Assembly (NCBI RefSeq): GCF_003480435.1
Contig: NZ_QUJB01000014.1
Span: 578-64,577, forward strand
Length of the DNA stretch: 64,000 bases
Reading direction: 5' to 3'
Source: Clostridium sp. AM30-24
GTDB taxonomy: Bacteria; Bacillota; Clostridia; Lachnospirales; Lachnospiraceae
Shown here in pieces: positions 1 through 8,684 of this stretch; within the stretch, counting starts at the first letter, position 1, and each line of letters starts with the position of its first letter. The position numbers and the translations under genes are program-made. The notes below the pieces were generated by a model. The model worked only from the letters and a program-made list of their open reading frames with translations, made no database searches and was not told the DNA's origin.

Positions 1-705
1 CAGCGTCCGGGGCAGACCAATGAAATCAGCCTGTTTGCCGGACTGATAAAATGCGGTGAGTGTGGGAAGTCACTGACGATACGCTACACAAACGCAAAAC
101 ATCCCCAGCAGATTTACTCCTGCAAAACCTACAATGCCTTTGGAAAGAACCACTGCACCCAGCACCGGATTGATTATGACACCCTTTACAGCCATGTGCT
201 GCGGAAAATCCGGGAATGTGCCAGAGCTGCCCTGATGGACGGGGAAGCGGTTGCCGACCGCCTGACCAATACCTGTGAAACCGAGCAGCGGGAACAGCGG
301 GAAGCAATGGAACGCTCCCTCACAAGGGACGAGGAACGGATTGAGGTTCTGGACAAAATGGTCATGCGGCTTTATGAGGATATGATTGCAGGGCGTATCA
401 GTGAACAGAATTTCAACACCATGCTGGAAAAGACACAGACCGAGCAAGCGGAGCTTAAAGCAAAAGTGTCCGAGGGCAGAAAGCGGCTGTCCGATGAAGT
501 CCAGCTTGCCAATGACGCAAAACAATGGGTGGAAGCCATTCAGGAATACGCCAATATCACAGAGCTGGACGCAGCCACCCTCAACCGCTTAATCAAAGAA
601 ATCGTCGTGCATGAGCGCATTGACGAAGATAAAACAAGAAACATTTCTATCGAAATTCATTTTAATCTCAAACCCATCCCAGAGGTGGAACAGGTCACTG
701 CCTGA
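1..705 (+). CDS. Large serine recombinase, C-terminal part
   Basis: This open frame enters from the left edge and ends with TGA at 703-705, giving 234 visible codons. It shows the recombinase zinc beta-ribbon (CGEC near residue 18, then two further cysteines) after the signature LFAGLIKCGECGKSL. A long coiled coil follows (about residues 90-165), and then a DUF4368-like tail of the TnpX/TndX group. These parts bind DNA and mediate synapsis; the catalytic N-terminal resolvase domain is off the window. It is not the ICE recombinase, which is encoded at 21,347-23,020. It most likely moves the element inserted in maff2. Confidence 0.88.
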   Translation, partial: QRPGQTNEISLFAGLIKCGECGKSLTIRYTNAKHPQQIYSCKTYNAFGKNHCTQHRIDYDTLYSHVLRKIRECARAALMDGEAVADRLTNTCETEQREQREAMERSLTRDEERIEVLDKMVMRLYEDMIAGRISEQNFNTMLEKTQTEQAELKAKVSEGRKRLSDEVQLANDAKQWVEAIQEYANITELDAATLNRLIKEIVVHERIDEDKTRNISIEIHFNLKPIPEVEQVTA

Positions 706-795
706 CCTGTCCCGCCGGGACGGTTCTCTTAAAAACACCATATAGATTTTTTGTACGCCGCCGCCCGCCATCGAGCAGAGTTTTACACCTAATTG
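1..795 (+). mobile_element. Nested recombinase-bearing element inside maff2 (right end only)
   Basis: A serine recombinase tail at 1-705 is followed after about 90 bases by the interrupted 3' end of the ICE gene maff2. In frame, maff2 can be read back only to the codon at 796. The next codons upstream (TTG, then TAA at 790-792) do not fit the family. The simplest reading is that a second element, with its recombinase gene at its right end, integrated into maff2 at about 790-796. Its other end and cargo lie before base 1. Confidence 0.7.
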
Positions 796-827
796 GGTAT
801 AAAACAGCTCATGGCGGGCGGCGGCGT
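755..827. repeat. 73-bp near-palindrome at the nested-element junction
   Basis: Bases 755-771 are the exact reverse complement of 811-827 (17 bp, GC-rich, ACGCCGCC at the outer end). Inside, 781-789 and 795-804 form a second imperfect pair. The right half is maff2 coding sequence and the left half belongs to the inserted element, so the palindrome spans the insertion junction. This fits a recombinase attachment site with symmetric half-sites. The 17-bp perfect outer match is longer than a typical half-site needs. Confidence 0.75.
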
Positions 828-879
828 CGCTTTGATCGGCGGCACCCTTGTTCCCCTGCTTTCTCAACTTTTTGGATAA
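796..879 (+). pseudogene. maff2, 3' remnant interrupted by the nested element
   Basis: Frame 796-879 reads GIKQ, then AGGGVALIGGTLVPLL and a short tail to TAA at 877-879. This is the C-terminal end of the small Maff2-family membrane protein that precedes the VirB6-like gene in Tn1549-type elements. Upstream the frame hits TAA at 790-792 and no longer resembles the family, so the gene is broken just before 796. Maff2 is a pilin-like small membrane protein of the transfer apparatus by context. Whether the ICE still transfers without it is unknown. Confidence 0.8.
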
Positions 880-901
880 TGCCTAAAACAAATACCACCC
901 G

Positions 902-931
902 CCGCGCCCTCTCGGAAACGGGAGGGCGCGG
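902..931 (+). other. GC hairpin before the VirB6-like gene
   Basis: CCGCGCCCTC at 902-911 pairs perfectly with 922-931 around a 10-base loop. The ribosome binding site of the next gene (AGGAGG, about 935-940) starts 4 bases later. With no T-run it is unlikely to be a terminator. It may be an mRNA processing or stability element between maff2 and the VirB6-like gene. Confidence 0.6.
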
Positions 932-949
932 GAAAGGAGGGATTAACTT

Positions 950-1813
950 TTGATATGGCAGATGATTGAAGATTGGTTTCGCGGCATTTTGACAGACGGG
1001 ATTTTATCGAACCTTTCCGGCTTGTTTGACAGCGTAAATACAGAGGTTGGAGAAATCGCAACACAAGTCGGCACGACCCCCGCCGGGTGGAACGCGGGCA
1101 TATTCAACATGATACGCAGCCTTTCGGAAAACGTCATTGTACCGATTGCGGGCGTTATCATTACCTTTGTCATGTGTTATGAACTAATCCAGCTTGTAAT
1201 TGAAAAAAACAATCTGCACGATCTCGACACTTGGATTTTCTTCAAATGGATTTTTAAGACCTTTGTTGCGGTGCTGCTGGTAACAAACACTTGGAACATC
1301 GTCATGGGAGTTTTCGACGTTACGCAGAGCGTCGTCAATCAGAGCGCGGGGGTTATCATATCCGATACAAGCATAGACGTTACCACCGTCATTACCGACA
1401 TTGAAGCAAAACTCGACGCTATGAGCGTGGGCGGTCTTTTGGGGTTATGGTTTCAATCCCTCTTTGTAGGGCTTACCATGAAAGCCCTGTCAATCTGCAT
1501 TATGCTTGTGGTGTATGGGCGCATGATTGAAATATATCTTGTAACGAGCGTTGCCCCTATCCCTATGGCAACAATGGTAAATCACGAATGGGGCAGCATG
1601 GGACAGAATTACTTAAAATCTTTGCTTGCGCTTGGTTTTCAGGCGTTTCTGATCTTGGTGTGTGTCGGCATTTATGCGGTGTTGATACAAACAATCGCAG
1701 CGACCGACGACATTTCCGGCGCGATCTGGGCTTGCATGGGCTATACCGTCCTCTTGTGCTTTACGCTTTTCAAAACGGGAAGCCTTGCAAAGAGCGTCTT
1801 TTCGGCACATTAA
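950..1813 (+). CDS. VirB6/TrbL-like conjugal transfer membrane protein
   Basis: This is a 287-residue polytopic protein with about six hydrophobic segments, including ones near residues 58-85, 100-120, 165-200 and 220-275. It has the VirB6/TrbL-like character of the CD1107-type transfer protein found after maff2 in this ICE family. It should form part of the inner-membrane channel of the type IV secretion system, together with the PrgI and VirB4 proteins downstream. The start is taken as TTG at 950, placed about 10 bases after AGGAGG, which gives the family-typical N-terminus IWQMIEDWFRGIL. The next gene begins within about 20 bases. Confidence 0.88.
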   Translation: MIWQMIEDWFRGILTDGILSNLSGLFDSVNTEVGEIATQVGTTPAGWNAGIFNMIRSLSENVIVPIAGVIITFVMCYELIQLVIEKNNLHDLDTWIFFKWIFKTFVAVLLVTNTWNIVMGVFDVTQSVVNQSAGVIISDTSIDVTTVITDIEAKLDAMSVGGLLGLWFQSLFVGLTMKALSICIMLVVYGRMIEIYLVTSVAPIPMATMVNHEWGSMGQNYLKSLLALGFQAFLILVCVGIYAVLIQTIAATDDISGAIWACMGYTVLLCFTLFKTGSLAKSVFSAH

Positions 1814-1829
1814 GGGGGTGAGTTATGAT

Positions 1830-2726
1830 TTGAAAATCGGTTTAATCGACGTTGACAGCCATAATTTCCCCAACCTCTGCTTGATGAAGCTATCCGCGTA
1901 TCATAAAGCAAAGGGGCATACGGTGGAATGGTGGAACGCAAAGGGGCGGTACGACCTTGTATATAAAAGCCGCGTCTTTACGGACACCTATTCCAAAGAC
2001 ACGATAACCGTTACCAACGCGGAACAAGTTATTTTCGGCGGTACGGGCTACGACACGAAAAACCGCTTGCCGCCGGAAGTGGAACACAGTTACCCGGATT
2101 ATTCTATCTACCCGCAGTTTTTCGGGATTGCCTACGGCTTTTTAAGCCGGGGTTGTCCGAGAAATTGCGGGTTTTGCATTGTCAGCAGTAAAGAGGGACG
2201 CAAAAGTGTTAAGGTTGCGGATTTGTCCGAGTTTTGGAAATGGCAGCCGGAAATAAAAATCATGGACGCTAATCTGCTTGCCTGTCCCGACCATGAAAAT
2301 CTCATTGAGCAGCTTATACGAAGCCGCGCATGGGTGGATTTTTCGCAAGGGCTGGATATTCGCCTTGTGAACAGGGATAATGTCAGCCTGTTAAATCGGG
2401 TACGGATAAAAGCGGTACATTTTGCATGGGATAATCCCGACGAGGACTTAACCGGGTATTTCCAACGTTTTTTGGATTTGACCGCCATTAAGAGCAGCCG
2501 CCAGCGGCGCGTGTATGTTCTTACCAACTACGGCAGCACTCACGAACAGGATTTATACCGCGTGAACACCTTGCGGGCTATGGGCTTTGACCCGTATGTG
2601 ATGATTTACGAGCGTCCAACCGCCCCGCCTGTTACCCGCCATTTGCAACGGTGGGTAAATAACAAACGGCTTTTCTATGCTGTCCCCCGTTTTGAAGATT
2701 ACATTCCGGGCAGAAAGGAGGTTTGA
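1830..2726 (+). CDS. Radical SAM protein of the ICE transfer operon
   Basis: A 298-residue protein with the radical SAM cluster motif CPRNCGFC (CxxxCxxC) near residues 108-115, preceded by GFLSRG. The N-terminal 90 residues (KIGLIDVDSHNFPN) resemble the Rossmann-like, often cobalamin-binding, region of MiaB/Elp3-like radical SAM enzymes, but no clear cobalamin motif is visible. It lies between the VirB6-like and PrgI genes, with only one base between its stop and prgI. No substrate is known for this ICE-borne type. The start is TTG at 1830 after AGGGGGTG; GTG at 1818 is the alternative. The family call is firm, the function open. Confidence 0.85.
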   Translation: MKIGLIDVDSHNFPNLCLMKLSAYHKAKGHTVEWWNAKGRYDLVYKSRVFTDTYSKDTITVTNAEQVIFGGTGYDTKNRLPPEVEHSYPDYSIYPQFFGIAYGFLSRGCPRNCGFCIVSSKEGRKSVKVADLSEFWKWQPEIKIMDANLLACPDHENLIEQLIRSRAWVDFSQGLDIRLVNRDNVSLLNRVRIKAVHFAWDNPDEDLTGYFQRFLDLTAIKSSRQRRVYVLTNYGSTHEQDLYRVNTLRAMGFDPYVMIYERPTAPPVTRHLQRWVNNKRLFYAVPRFEDYIPGRKEV

Positions 2727-2727
2727 A

Positions 2728-3120
2728 ATGGCGTATGTAACCGTCCCAAAGGACTTAACAAAAATCAAAAGCAAGGTAATGTTCAACCTTACGAAACGAC
2801 AGCTAATTTGTTTCAGCGCGGCGGTAGCAATCGGACTGCCGCTGTTCTTTTTGGTAAAAGACAGCGTTGGAACAACCACAGCGGCATTGTGCATGGTGCT
2901 TGCCATGCTGCCTATGTTTTTGCTTGCCATGTACGAGAAAAACGGGCAACCGCTGGAAGTGATTATTCGGCAATTTGTGGAAGTGAAGTTTCTTCGCCCC
3001 AAAGAGCGACCTTATCAGACCAACAATTTTTATGCCGCCCTTGCGCGGCAAGAGCAATTAGATAAGGAGGTACGGGCGATTGTCAAAGGAAAAGAAAAAC
3101 ACCCAAAACGAAAAGCGTAA
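2728..3120 (+). CDS. PrgI-family transfer protein (VirB3-like)
   Basis: A 130-residue protein with a conserved N-terminal MAYVTVPKDLTKIKSK stretch, two adjacent membrane segments (about residues 31-72) and a basic C-terminal tail. This is the PrgI/VirB3-like partner that precedes the VirB4 ATPase in Gram-positive type IV secretion systems. It probably anchors the ATPase at the membrane channel. AAAGGAGG lies just before the ATG. The last 41 bases overlap the next gene in another frame, suggesting coupled translation. Confidence 0.88.
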   Translation: MAYVTVPKDLTKIKSKVMFNLTKRQLICFSAAVAIGLPLFFLVKDSVGTTTAALCMVLAMLPMFLLAMYEKNGQPLEVIIRQFVEVKFLRPKERPYQTNNFYAALARQEQLDKEVRAIVKGKEKHPKRKA

Positions 3121-5476
3121 ACTTTCCCGACAGGAAAGAAAACAGATAGATACCCTTATCCGACAGGCAAAGGGCGACGGGAAGCCCCATACGGCGCAGG
3201 ACAGCATACCGTTTGAGCGAATGTATAAGGACGGGATTTGCCGCCTTGCAAACGGGCGGTATTCCAAGTGCATTGAGTTTGAGGACATCAACTATCAGCT
3301 TGCGCAGCCGGACGACAAAACCGCCATTTTTGAAGCCCTTTGCGATATGTATAACTCGTTCGACGCTTCTATCAGCGTGCAGCTTTCCCTAATCAGCCGC
3401 CATGCGAACAAGGACGATTTCAAGAACAGTATCACGATTGCGCCGCAGAATGATGACTTCGACAGTATCAGAGCAGAATACACCGAAATGCTTAGGACGC
3501 AGCTTGAACGCGGAAACAACGGGCTTATCAAGACCAAGTTTCTCACCTTTACCGTTGAAGCAAAGGACATTAGATCGGCGCGGGCGCGTCTTGCCCGCAT
3601 TGAAACGGACACCCTCAACCATTTTAAGGTGATCGGCGCGGCGGCGCGGGTATTGGACGGGAAACAGCGTCTTGAAGTGCTGCATGGGATTTTCCACCCG
3701 GACGGGGAACGCTTTAACTTTGCGTGGGAATGGCTACCCGCAAGCGGTCTTTCTGTCAAAGACTTTATCGCGCCGTCCTCTTTCCGATTTGGCGACGGGC
3801 GAATGTTTCAAATGGGCGGCAAGTTTGGCGTAGTTTCCTTTTTGCAGATCGTCGCGCCGGAACTCTCCGACCGTATGCTTGCCGACTTCATGGACGCGGA
3901 AAACGGGATTATCGTCAATCTGCACATTCAGAGTATCGACCACAACGAAGCAATCAAGACGATTAAGCGCAAGATTACCGACCTTGACCGTATGAAAATC
4001 GAGGAACAGAAAAAAGCAATCCGCAGCGGCTACGACATGGATATTATTCCGTCCGACCTTGCCACCTACGGCGGGGAAGCAAAAAACCTACTCCGCGATT
4101 TGCAGAGCCGCAACGAAAGAATGTTTCTGCTTACGCTGCTTGTCTTAAACCTTGCAGATACCAAGCAGAAATTGGATAACGAAGTATTTGGAGCGGCGGC
4201 AATCGCGCAGAAATACAACTGCATTTTGACCCGCCTTGACTACCGGCAGGAACAGGGGCTTATGTCCTCTATCCCGTTGGGGGAAAACCTTATCCATATC
4301 CAGCGCGGCTTGACGACCAGCAGCACCGCCGTTTTCGTTCCCTTTACGGTGCAAGAGCTGTTCCAAAGCGGCGAAGCATTGTATTACGGCTTAAACGCCC
4401 TTTCCAACAACATGATTTTGTGCGACCGAAAGAAGCTGAAAAATCCCAACGGCTTGATACTCGGCACACCGGGCAGCGGCAAAAGTTTTTCTGCAAAACG
4501 CGAAATCACAAACGCTTTTCTTATCACGTCCGACGACATTATCATTTGCGACCCCGAAGCCGAATATTACCCCCTTGTCGGACGTTTGAAAGGACAGGTT
4601 ATCAAGGTTTCGCAGAACAGCACGCAGTACATTAACCCTATGGATATTAACCTCAATTACAGCGAGGGCGACACGCCCATAGCCTTAAAGAGCGATTTTA
4701 TCCTTTCCTTTTGTGAGTTGATTATGGGAGGTAAAAACGGGCTGGAAGCTGTCGAAAAGACCTTGATTGACCGCGCTGTTATCAGCGTGTACCGCAACTA
4801 CCTTGCCGACCCGAAGCCGGAGAATATGCCGATTTTGGGCGACCTCTACGACGAGATCAAGAAGCAGCCGGAAAAGGAAGCGCAGCGTATCGCGGCGGCA
4901 TTGGAACTCTATGTAAACGGCAGCTTGAACATTTTTAACCACAGGACAAACGTTGACATTCATAATCGCCTTGTCTGCTTTGATATTAAGGAACTCGGTA
5001 CGCAGCTTAAAAAAGTCGGTATGCTTATCGTCCAAGACCAAGTATGGAACAGAGTAACGGTAAACCGCAGCGAGGGCAAGGCGACGCGGTATTACATCGA
5101 CGAATTTCATTTACTCTTGAAAGAGGAACAGACCGCAGCATACAGCGTCGAGATTTGGAAGCGTTTTAGGAAGTGGGGCGGTATTCCGACAGGTATCACG
5201 CAGAACGTCAAAGACCTTTTGACGAGCAGAGAAGTTTCAAACGTTTTTGAAAACAGCGATTTTGTCTATATGCTCAACCAAGCACAGGGCGACAGGGAAA
5301 TCCTTGCAAAGCAGCTTAACATTTCGCAGCAGCAAATGACCTATGTAACCCATTCCGACGCGGGCGAGGGGCTTATTTTCTACGGCAACGTGATTTTGCC
5401 CTTTATTGACCGTTTCCCGCAGGATACGGAACTGTACCGCGTCATGACGACCAAACCCGGCGAGGTGTCGGCATGA
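3080..5476 (+). CDS. VirB4/TraE-type conjugation ATPase
   Basis: At 798 residues this is the usual length for the family. Walker A is GTPGSGKS at about residues 461-468, and Walker B lies in YYIDEFHLLL near residue 670. The N-terminal half is the VirB4 domain, the C-terminal half the AAA-like motor. It powers assembly or substrate transport of the transfer apparatus at the membrane. The start is TTG at 3080, ten bases after AAGGAGG, lying inside the end of prgI. The stop overlaps the methylase start by 4 bases (ATGA), so the operon appears translationally coupled. Confidence 0.95.
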   Translation: MSKEKKNTQNEKRKLSRQERKQIDTLIRQAKGDGKPHTAQDSIPFERMYKDGICRLANGRYSKCIEFEDINYQLAQPDDKTAIFEALCDMYNSFDASISVQLSLISRHANKDDFKNSITIAPQNDDFDSIRAEYTEMLRTQLERGNNGLIKTKFLTFTVEAKDIRSARARLARIETDTLNHFKVIGAAARVLDGKQRLEVLHGIFHPDGERFNFAWEWLPASGLSVKDFIAPSSFRFGDGRMFQMGGKFGVVSFLQIVAPELSDRMLADFMDAENGIIVNLHIQSIDHNEAIKTIKRKITDLDRMKIEEQKKAIRSGYDMDIIPSDLATYGGEAKNLLRDLQSRNERMFLLTLLVLNLADTKQKLDNEVFGAAAIAQKYNCILTRLDYRQEQGLMSSIPLGENLIHIQRGLTTSSTAVFVPFTVQELFQSGEALYYGLNALSNNMILCDRKKLKNPNGLILGTPGSGKSFSAKREITNAFLITSDDIIICDPEAEYYPLVGRLKGQVIKVSQNSTQYINPMDINLNYSEGDTPIALKSDFILSFCELIMGGKNGLEAVEKTLIDRAVISVYRNYLADPKPENMPILGDLYDEIKKQPEKEAQRIAAALELYVNGSLNIFNHRTNVDIHNRLVCFDIKELGTQLKKVGMLIVQDQVWNRVTVNRSEGKATRYYIDEFHLLLKEEQTAAYSVEIWKRFRKWGGIPTGITQNVKDLLTSREVSNVFENSDFVYMLNQAQGDREILAKQLNISQQQMTYVTHSDAGEGLIFYGNVILPFIDRFPQDTELYRVMTTKPGEVSA

Positions 5477-6429
5477 GGATAGAAACGGACAAAATCTATT
5501 GCGGCGACAGCTTGCAGGTGCTTCAAACCTTGCCGGAAAACGCAGTTGATTGTTGCGTAACGTCCCCGCCCTACTATGCCTTGCGGGACTATGGCGCAGA
5601 CGGGCAGATCGGACGGGAAGCAACGCCGGAAGAATATGTTTCCCGCATTACGGCGGTATTCCATGAGGTAAAGCGGGTGCTTACGCCGGAGGGGACTTGT
5701 TGGCTGAATATCGCGGACACTTATTGCGGCACAGGCAGCAAAGCCGACCACCAAGACCCCAAATATCCCAAAGGCAGGAACGGGCAGCAAGTGGCGTTCA
5801 ACCACCGCGCCCCCGGCTGTAAGCCCAAAGATTTAATCGGTATTCCGTGGCTTGTAGCCCTTGCCTTGCGGGGCGACGGTTGGTATTTGCGCAGTTCTAT
5901 CATTTGGCACAAAACAAACCCCATGCCAGAAAGCACGCGGGACAGGCCGACCCGCTGCTATGAATATGTGTTTCTGCTTACCAAGTCAAAGAAGTATTAC
6001 TACAATTGGCAAGCAGTAGCCGAGCCGATAGCCCCCACAACGGCGGGGCGGCTGAAAAGCGGAGTTAGCAAAGGAAACAAGTATAACGTTACTGTTCCGG
6101 GGCAAAACCAGCCGCAGAAAATCAACCGCCCCCGCGAAAAGGGCGCATACGCCGACGAGTTGATTTGTCCCGTCCGCAGCCGTCGCAACGTTTGGCAGAT
6201 CAACAATGTCGCGTATCATGGCGGGCATTTCGCAGCATACCCGCCCAAACTTGCGGAAACGTGCATTTTGGCGGGCTGTCCCGTGGGCGGGATTGTCCTT
6301 GATCCGTTTTTAGGCAGCGGCACCACCGCAGCGGCGGCAAAGCACCTTTCCCGCCGCTATATCGGCATTGAGTTAAACCCCGACTATTGCACCCTTGCAA
6401 AACAGCGGATTGGAGGTGATGAAGATTGA
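5473..6429 (+). CDS. DNA methyltransferase, ICE-borne
   Basis: A 318-residue site-specific methylase of the beta class, with catalytic motif TSPPYYALRDYG near residue 30 and the AdoMet-binding motif LDPFLGSGTTAAAA near residue 275 at the C-terminal side. This motif order and TSPPY suit an adenine-N6 or cytosine-N4 methylase (D12/N4 group). No restriction endonuclease is next to it, so it probably protects incoming ICE DNA from host restriction, in line with the antirestriction gene at 11,968. It overlaps virB4 by 4 bases and the NlpC/P60 gene by 4 bases. Confidence 0.92.
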   Translation: MRIETDKIYCGDSLQVLQTLPENAVDCCVTSPPYYALRDYGADGQIGREATPEEYVSRITAVFHEVKRVLTPEGTCWLNIADTYCGTGSKADHQDPKYPKGRNGQQVAFNHRAPGCKPKDLIGIPWLVALALRGDGWYLRSSIIWHKTNPMPESTRDRPTRCYEYVFLLTKSKKYYYNWQAVAEPIAPTTAGRLKSGVSKGNKYNVTVPGQNQPQKINRPREKGAYADELICPVRSRRNVWQINNVAYHGGHFAAYPPKLAETCILAGCPVGGIVLDPFLGSGTTAAAAKHLSRRYIGIELNPDYCTLAKQRIGGDED

Positions 6430-8396
6430 GCAAGGAATGGAAAGCCCCCGACAAGGTAACGCAGAAAATGACCCGCGACGGGGCGGTTGCGGAAAACCTC
6501 ACGACGGGCGAAACAACGAGTATCAGCGAAAGGCCGCAGGAGGAAAACTATTCCCAAGCCCCTACCGCAGCGGCAGAAAAGGCTGTTGACCGTATCGGCG
6601 CAGAGGTTGAACGGCAAGCGGCAAAGGGCGCAGGGAAAAAAGCCCTTGACGCGGCGCAGCTAAAAACCCATACTTCCCGCTTGCAGTTTTCCGAAGCGGA
6701 ACGGGCAACGCCGGAATTGCAGAAATCTATCCGTAAATCCGAGAAAGCGGCAGACCGTTTAGACGCAGCGCGGGCGGCTATCCCCAAGCAGACCAAAATC
6801 AAGAAAGAGCGCGTTTTTGACGAAGCGAAAGGCAAGGCAAAGACGCGCCTTTCCTTTGAAAAGACGGATAAGCCCCCAAACGGCAAGTTGCGGCATAACC
6901 CCTTGTCCCGTCCGGCGCAGGAGTTGAACAGCACCGTACATGGGAAAATCTACGAGGTTGAGAAAGAAAATGTCGGTGTGGAAAGCGGGCACAGGGTAGA
7001 ACTTGCGGGCGAGAAAGCGGGCGGTATGGCGGCGCGGACGGTAAAGCGCGGCATACGCAGCCACAAGCTGAAACCCTACCGGGCAGCGGCGGCAGCCGAG
7101 AGAAAGGCGGTAAAGGCAAACGCCGATTTCCTCTATCAAAAGGCGCTGCACGATAACCCCGCCCTTGCGCACTCAAACCCGATTTCCCGTTTTTGGCAGA
7201 AGCAGCGCATTAAAAAGCAGTATGCAAAGACGCTGAAAGCGGGCGGCAAAGTGAAAAAGACCGCCGAAGCCACCGCAAAGGCGGCGAAGAAAACCGCGCA
7301 GGAAACCAAACGGGCGACGTTCTTTGTCGTCCGGCACTGGAAAGGCTGCTTGCTTGTGGGCGGGATTGCCTTTATCGTGCTTCTGCTTTTCGGCGGCTTG
7401 TCCTCTTGCTCCCTCTTTGGCGGCAACAGCGGCAGCGGCTTAATTGCGTCGTCCTATCTTTCCGAGGACGCGGATATTACAGGCGCGGAAAGCGCGTATG
7501 CCGCTATGGAAGCCGAGTTACAAGATATGCTGAATAATATCGAGCGCGAATACCCCGGCTATGACGAATACCGGGTGAACGCGGACGAGATCGAGCATGA
7601 CCCCTATGTGCTAATCTCTATCCTTTCCGCGCTGCATGAGGGCGTGTTTACCCTTGATGAAGCGCAAAGCACCCTTGAAATGCTCTTTGAGAAACAGTAT
7701 ATCTTGACCGTTGAGGAAGAAGTACAGGTACGATACCGCACCGAAACGAGGACGGACAGCGAGGGCAACGAATATGAGGTTGAAGTACCCTACAACTATT
7801 ACATTCTCCATGTGGATTTGGAAAACTTCAACCTTTCCCATGTCCCCGTCTACATCATGGGCGAGGAACAGCTATCCATGTACGCTATGTATATGTCGTC
7901 GCTGGGAAACCGCCCCGATTTGTTCCCGTCGTCCGGCTATGTGTCTAAATACTATGAAACCCCGCCCGCCGATTATGAAGTACCCGCCGCGCTGCTTAAT
8001 TCCGATGAACAGTTTGCGCGGCTCATAGAGGAAGCGGATAAATACGTCGGCTTTCCCTATGTGTGGGGCGGCAGCACCCCGGAAACCTCTTTTGATTGCA
8101 GCGGCTTTGTGAGTTATGTATTGACGAACAGCGGCCTATACAATACGGGCAGACTTGGGGCGCAAGGGCTTTACAACATTTCAACCCGCGTTTCCAACCC
8201 GCAGCCGGGGGATTTGGTTTTCTTTACGGGTACATACGACACGCCGGGGGTATCTCATGTGGGTATCTACGTTGGCGAGGACGGGGACGGAAGCCCCGTC
8301 ATGCTGCATTGTGGCGACCCGATACAATACGCAAAACTTGATACAAGCTATTGGCAATCCCATTTTTACGCCTATGGGCGGCTACATTACAACTGA
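6426..8396 (+). CDS. NlpC/P60 cell-wall hydrolase of the transfer system (CD1108 type)
   Basis: A 656-residue protein with a basic, low-complexity N-terminal third, one membrane segment near residues 300-325 (GCLLVGGIAFIVLLLFGGL), a middle extracellular domain, and an NlpC/P60 peptidase from about residue 530. The catalytic cysteine is in FDCSGFV near residue 556, and the histidine in VSHVGIYVG. It opens peptidoglycan locally for the conjugation channel, the VirB1-like role. The start is TTG at 6426 after GGAGGTGATG. Its overlap with the methylase suggests coupled expression. Confidence 0.92.
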   Translation: MSKEWKAPDKVTQKMTRDGAVAENLTTGETTSISERPQEENYSQAPTAAAEKAVDRIGAEVERQAAKGAGKKALDAAQLKTHTSRLQFSEAERATPELQKSIRKSEKAADRLDAARAAIPKQTKIKKERVFDEAKGKAKTRLSFEKTDKPPNGKLRHNPLSRPAQELNSTVHGKIYEVEKENVGVESGHRVELAGEKAGGMAARTVKRGIRSHKLKPYRAAAAAERKAVKANADFLYQKALHDNPALAHSNPISRFWQKQRIKKQYAKTLKAGGKVKKTAEATAKAAKKTAQETKRATFFVVRHWKGCLLVGGIAFIVLLLFGGLSSCSLFGGNSGSGLIASSYLSEDADITGAESAYAAMEAELQDMLNNIEREYPGYDEYRVNADEIEHDPYVLISILSALHEGVFTLDEAQSTLEMLFEKQYILTVEEEVQVRYRTETRTDSEGNEYEVEVPYNYYILHVDLENFNLSHVPVYIMGEEQLSMYAMYMSSLGNRPDLFPSSGYVSKYYETPPADYEVPAALLNSDEQFARLIEEADKYVGFPYVWGGSTPETSFDCSGFVSYVLTNSGLYNTGRLGAQGLYNISTRVSNPQPGDLVFFTGTYDTPGVSHVGIYVGEDGDGSPVMLHCGDPIQYAKLDTSYWQSHFYAYGRLHYN

Positions 8397-8417
8397 CTTT
8401 GAAAGGAGTTTATTTCT

Positions 8418-8684
8418 ATGGCAAACACGAAACTTGACCGTATCGAAAGGGATATTGAGAAAACGAGGGCGAAAATCCTTGAATACCAAAAAAGGCTGAA
8501 AGACCTTGAAGCGCAGAAAATCGAGGAAGAAAACGCGCAGATCGTTCAAATGGTGAAAGCGGTACACCTTGACGGGGCGCAGCTTGCCGCGTTCCTCTCC
8601 GCTTACGCCAGCGGCGAAATTGCCTTGCCACAGCCGGACGCAGACTACACCGACGAACAGGAGGAAACCGAAGATGAAGCATAA
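8418..8684 (+). CDS. DUF4315 family protein
   Basis: An 88-residue acidic/basic protein, mostly helical. Residues 1-40 (TKLDRIERDIEKTRAKI) form a predicted coiled coil. It is a standard member of the CTn transfer operon between the NlpC/P60 and DUF4366 genes. Function is unknown. AAGGAG precedes the ATG. The 3' end overlaps the next gene by 11 bases. Confidence 0.85.
   Translation: MANTKLDRIERDIEKTRAKILEYQKRLKDLEAQKIEEENAQIVQMVKAVHLDGAQLAAFLSAYASGEIALPQPDADYTDEQEETEDEA

Noticed and set aside
1-705. Recombinase at the left edge as the integrase of this ICE
   Set aside because: It lies within the transfer region, interrupts maff2, and a complete ICE recombinase sits at the right end.
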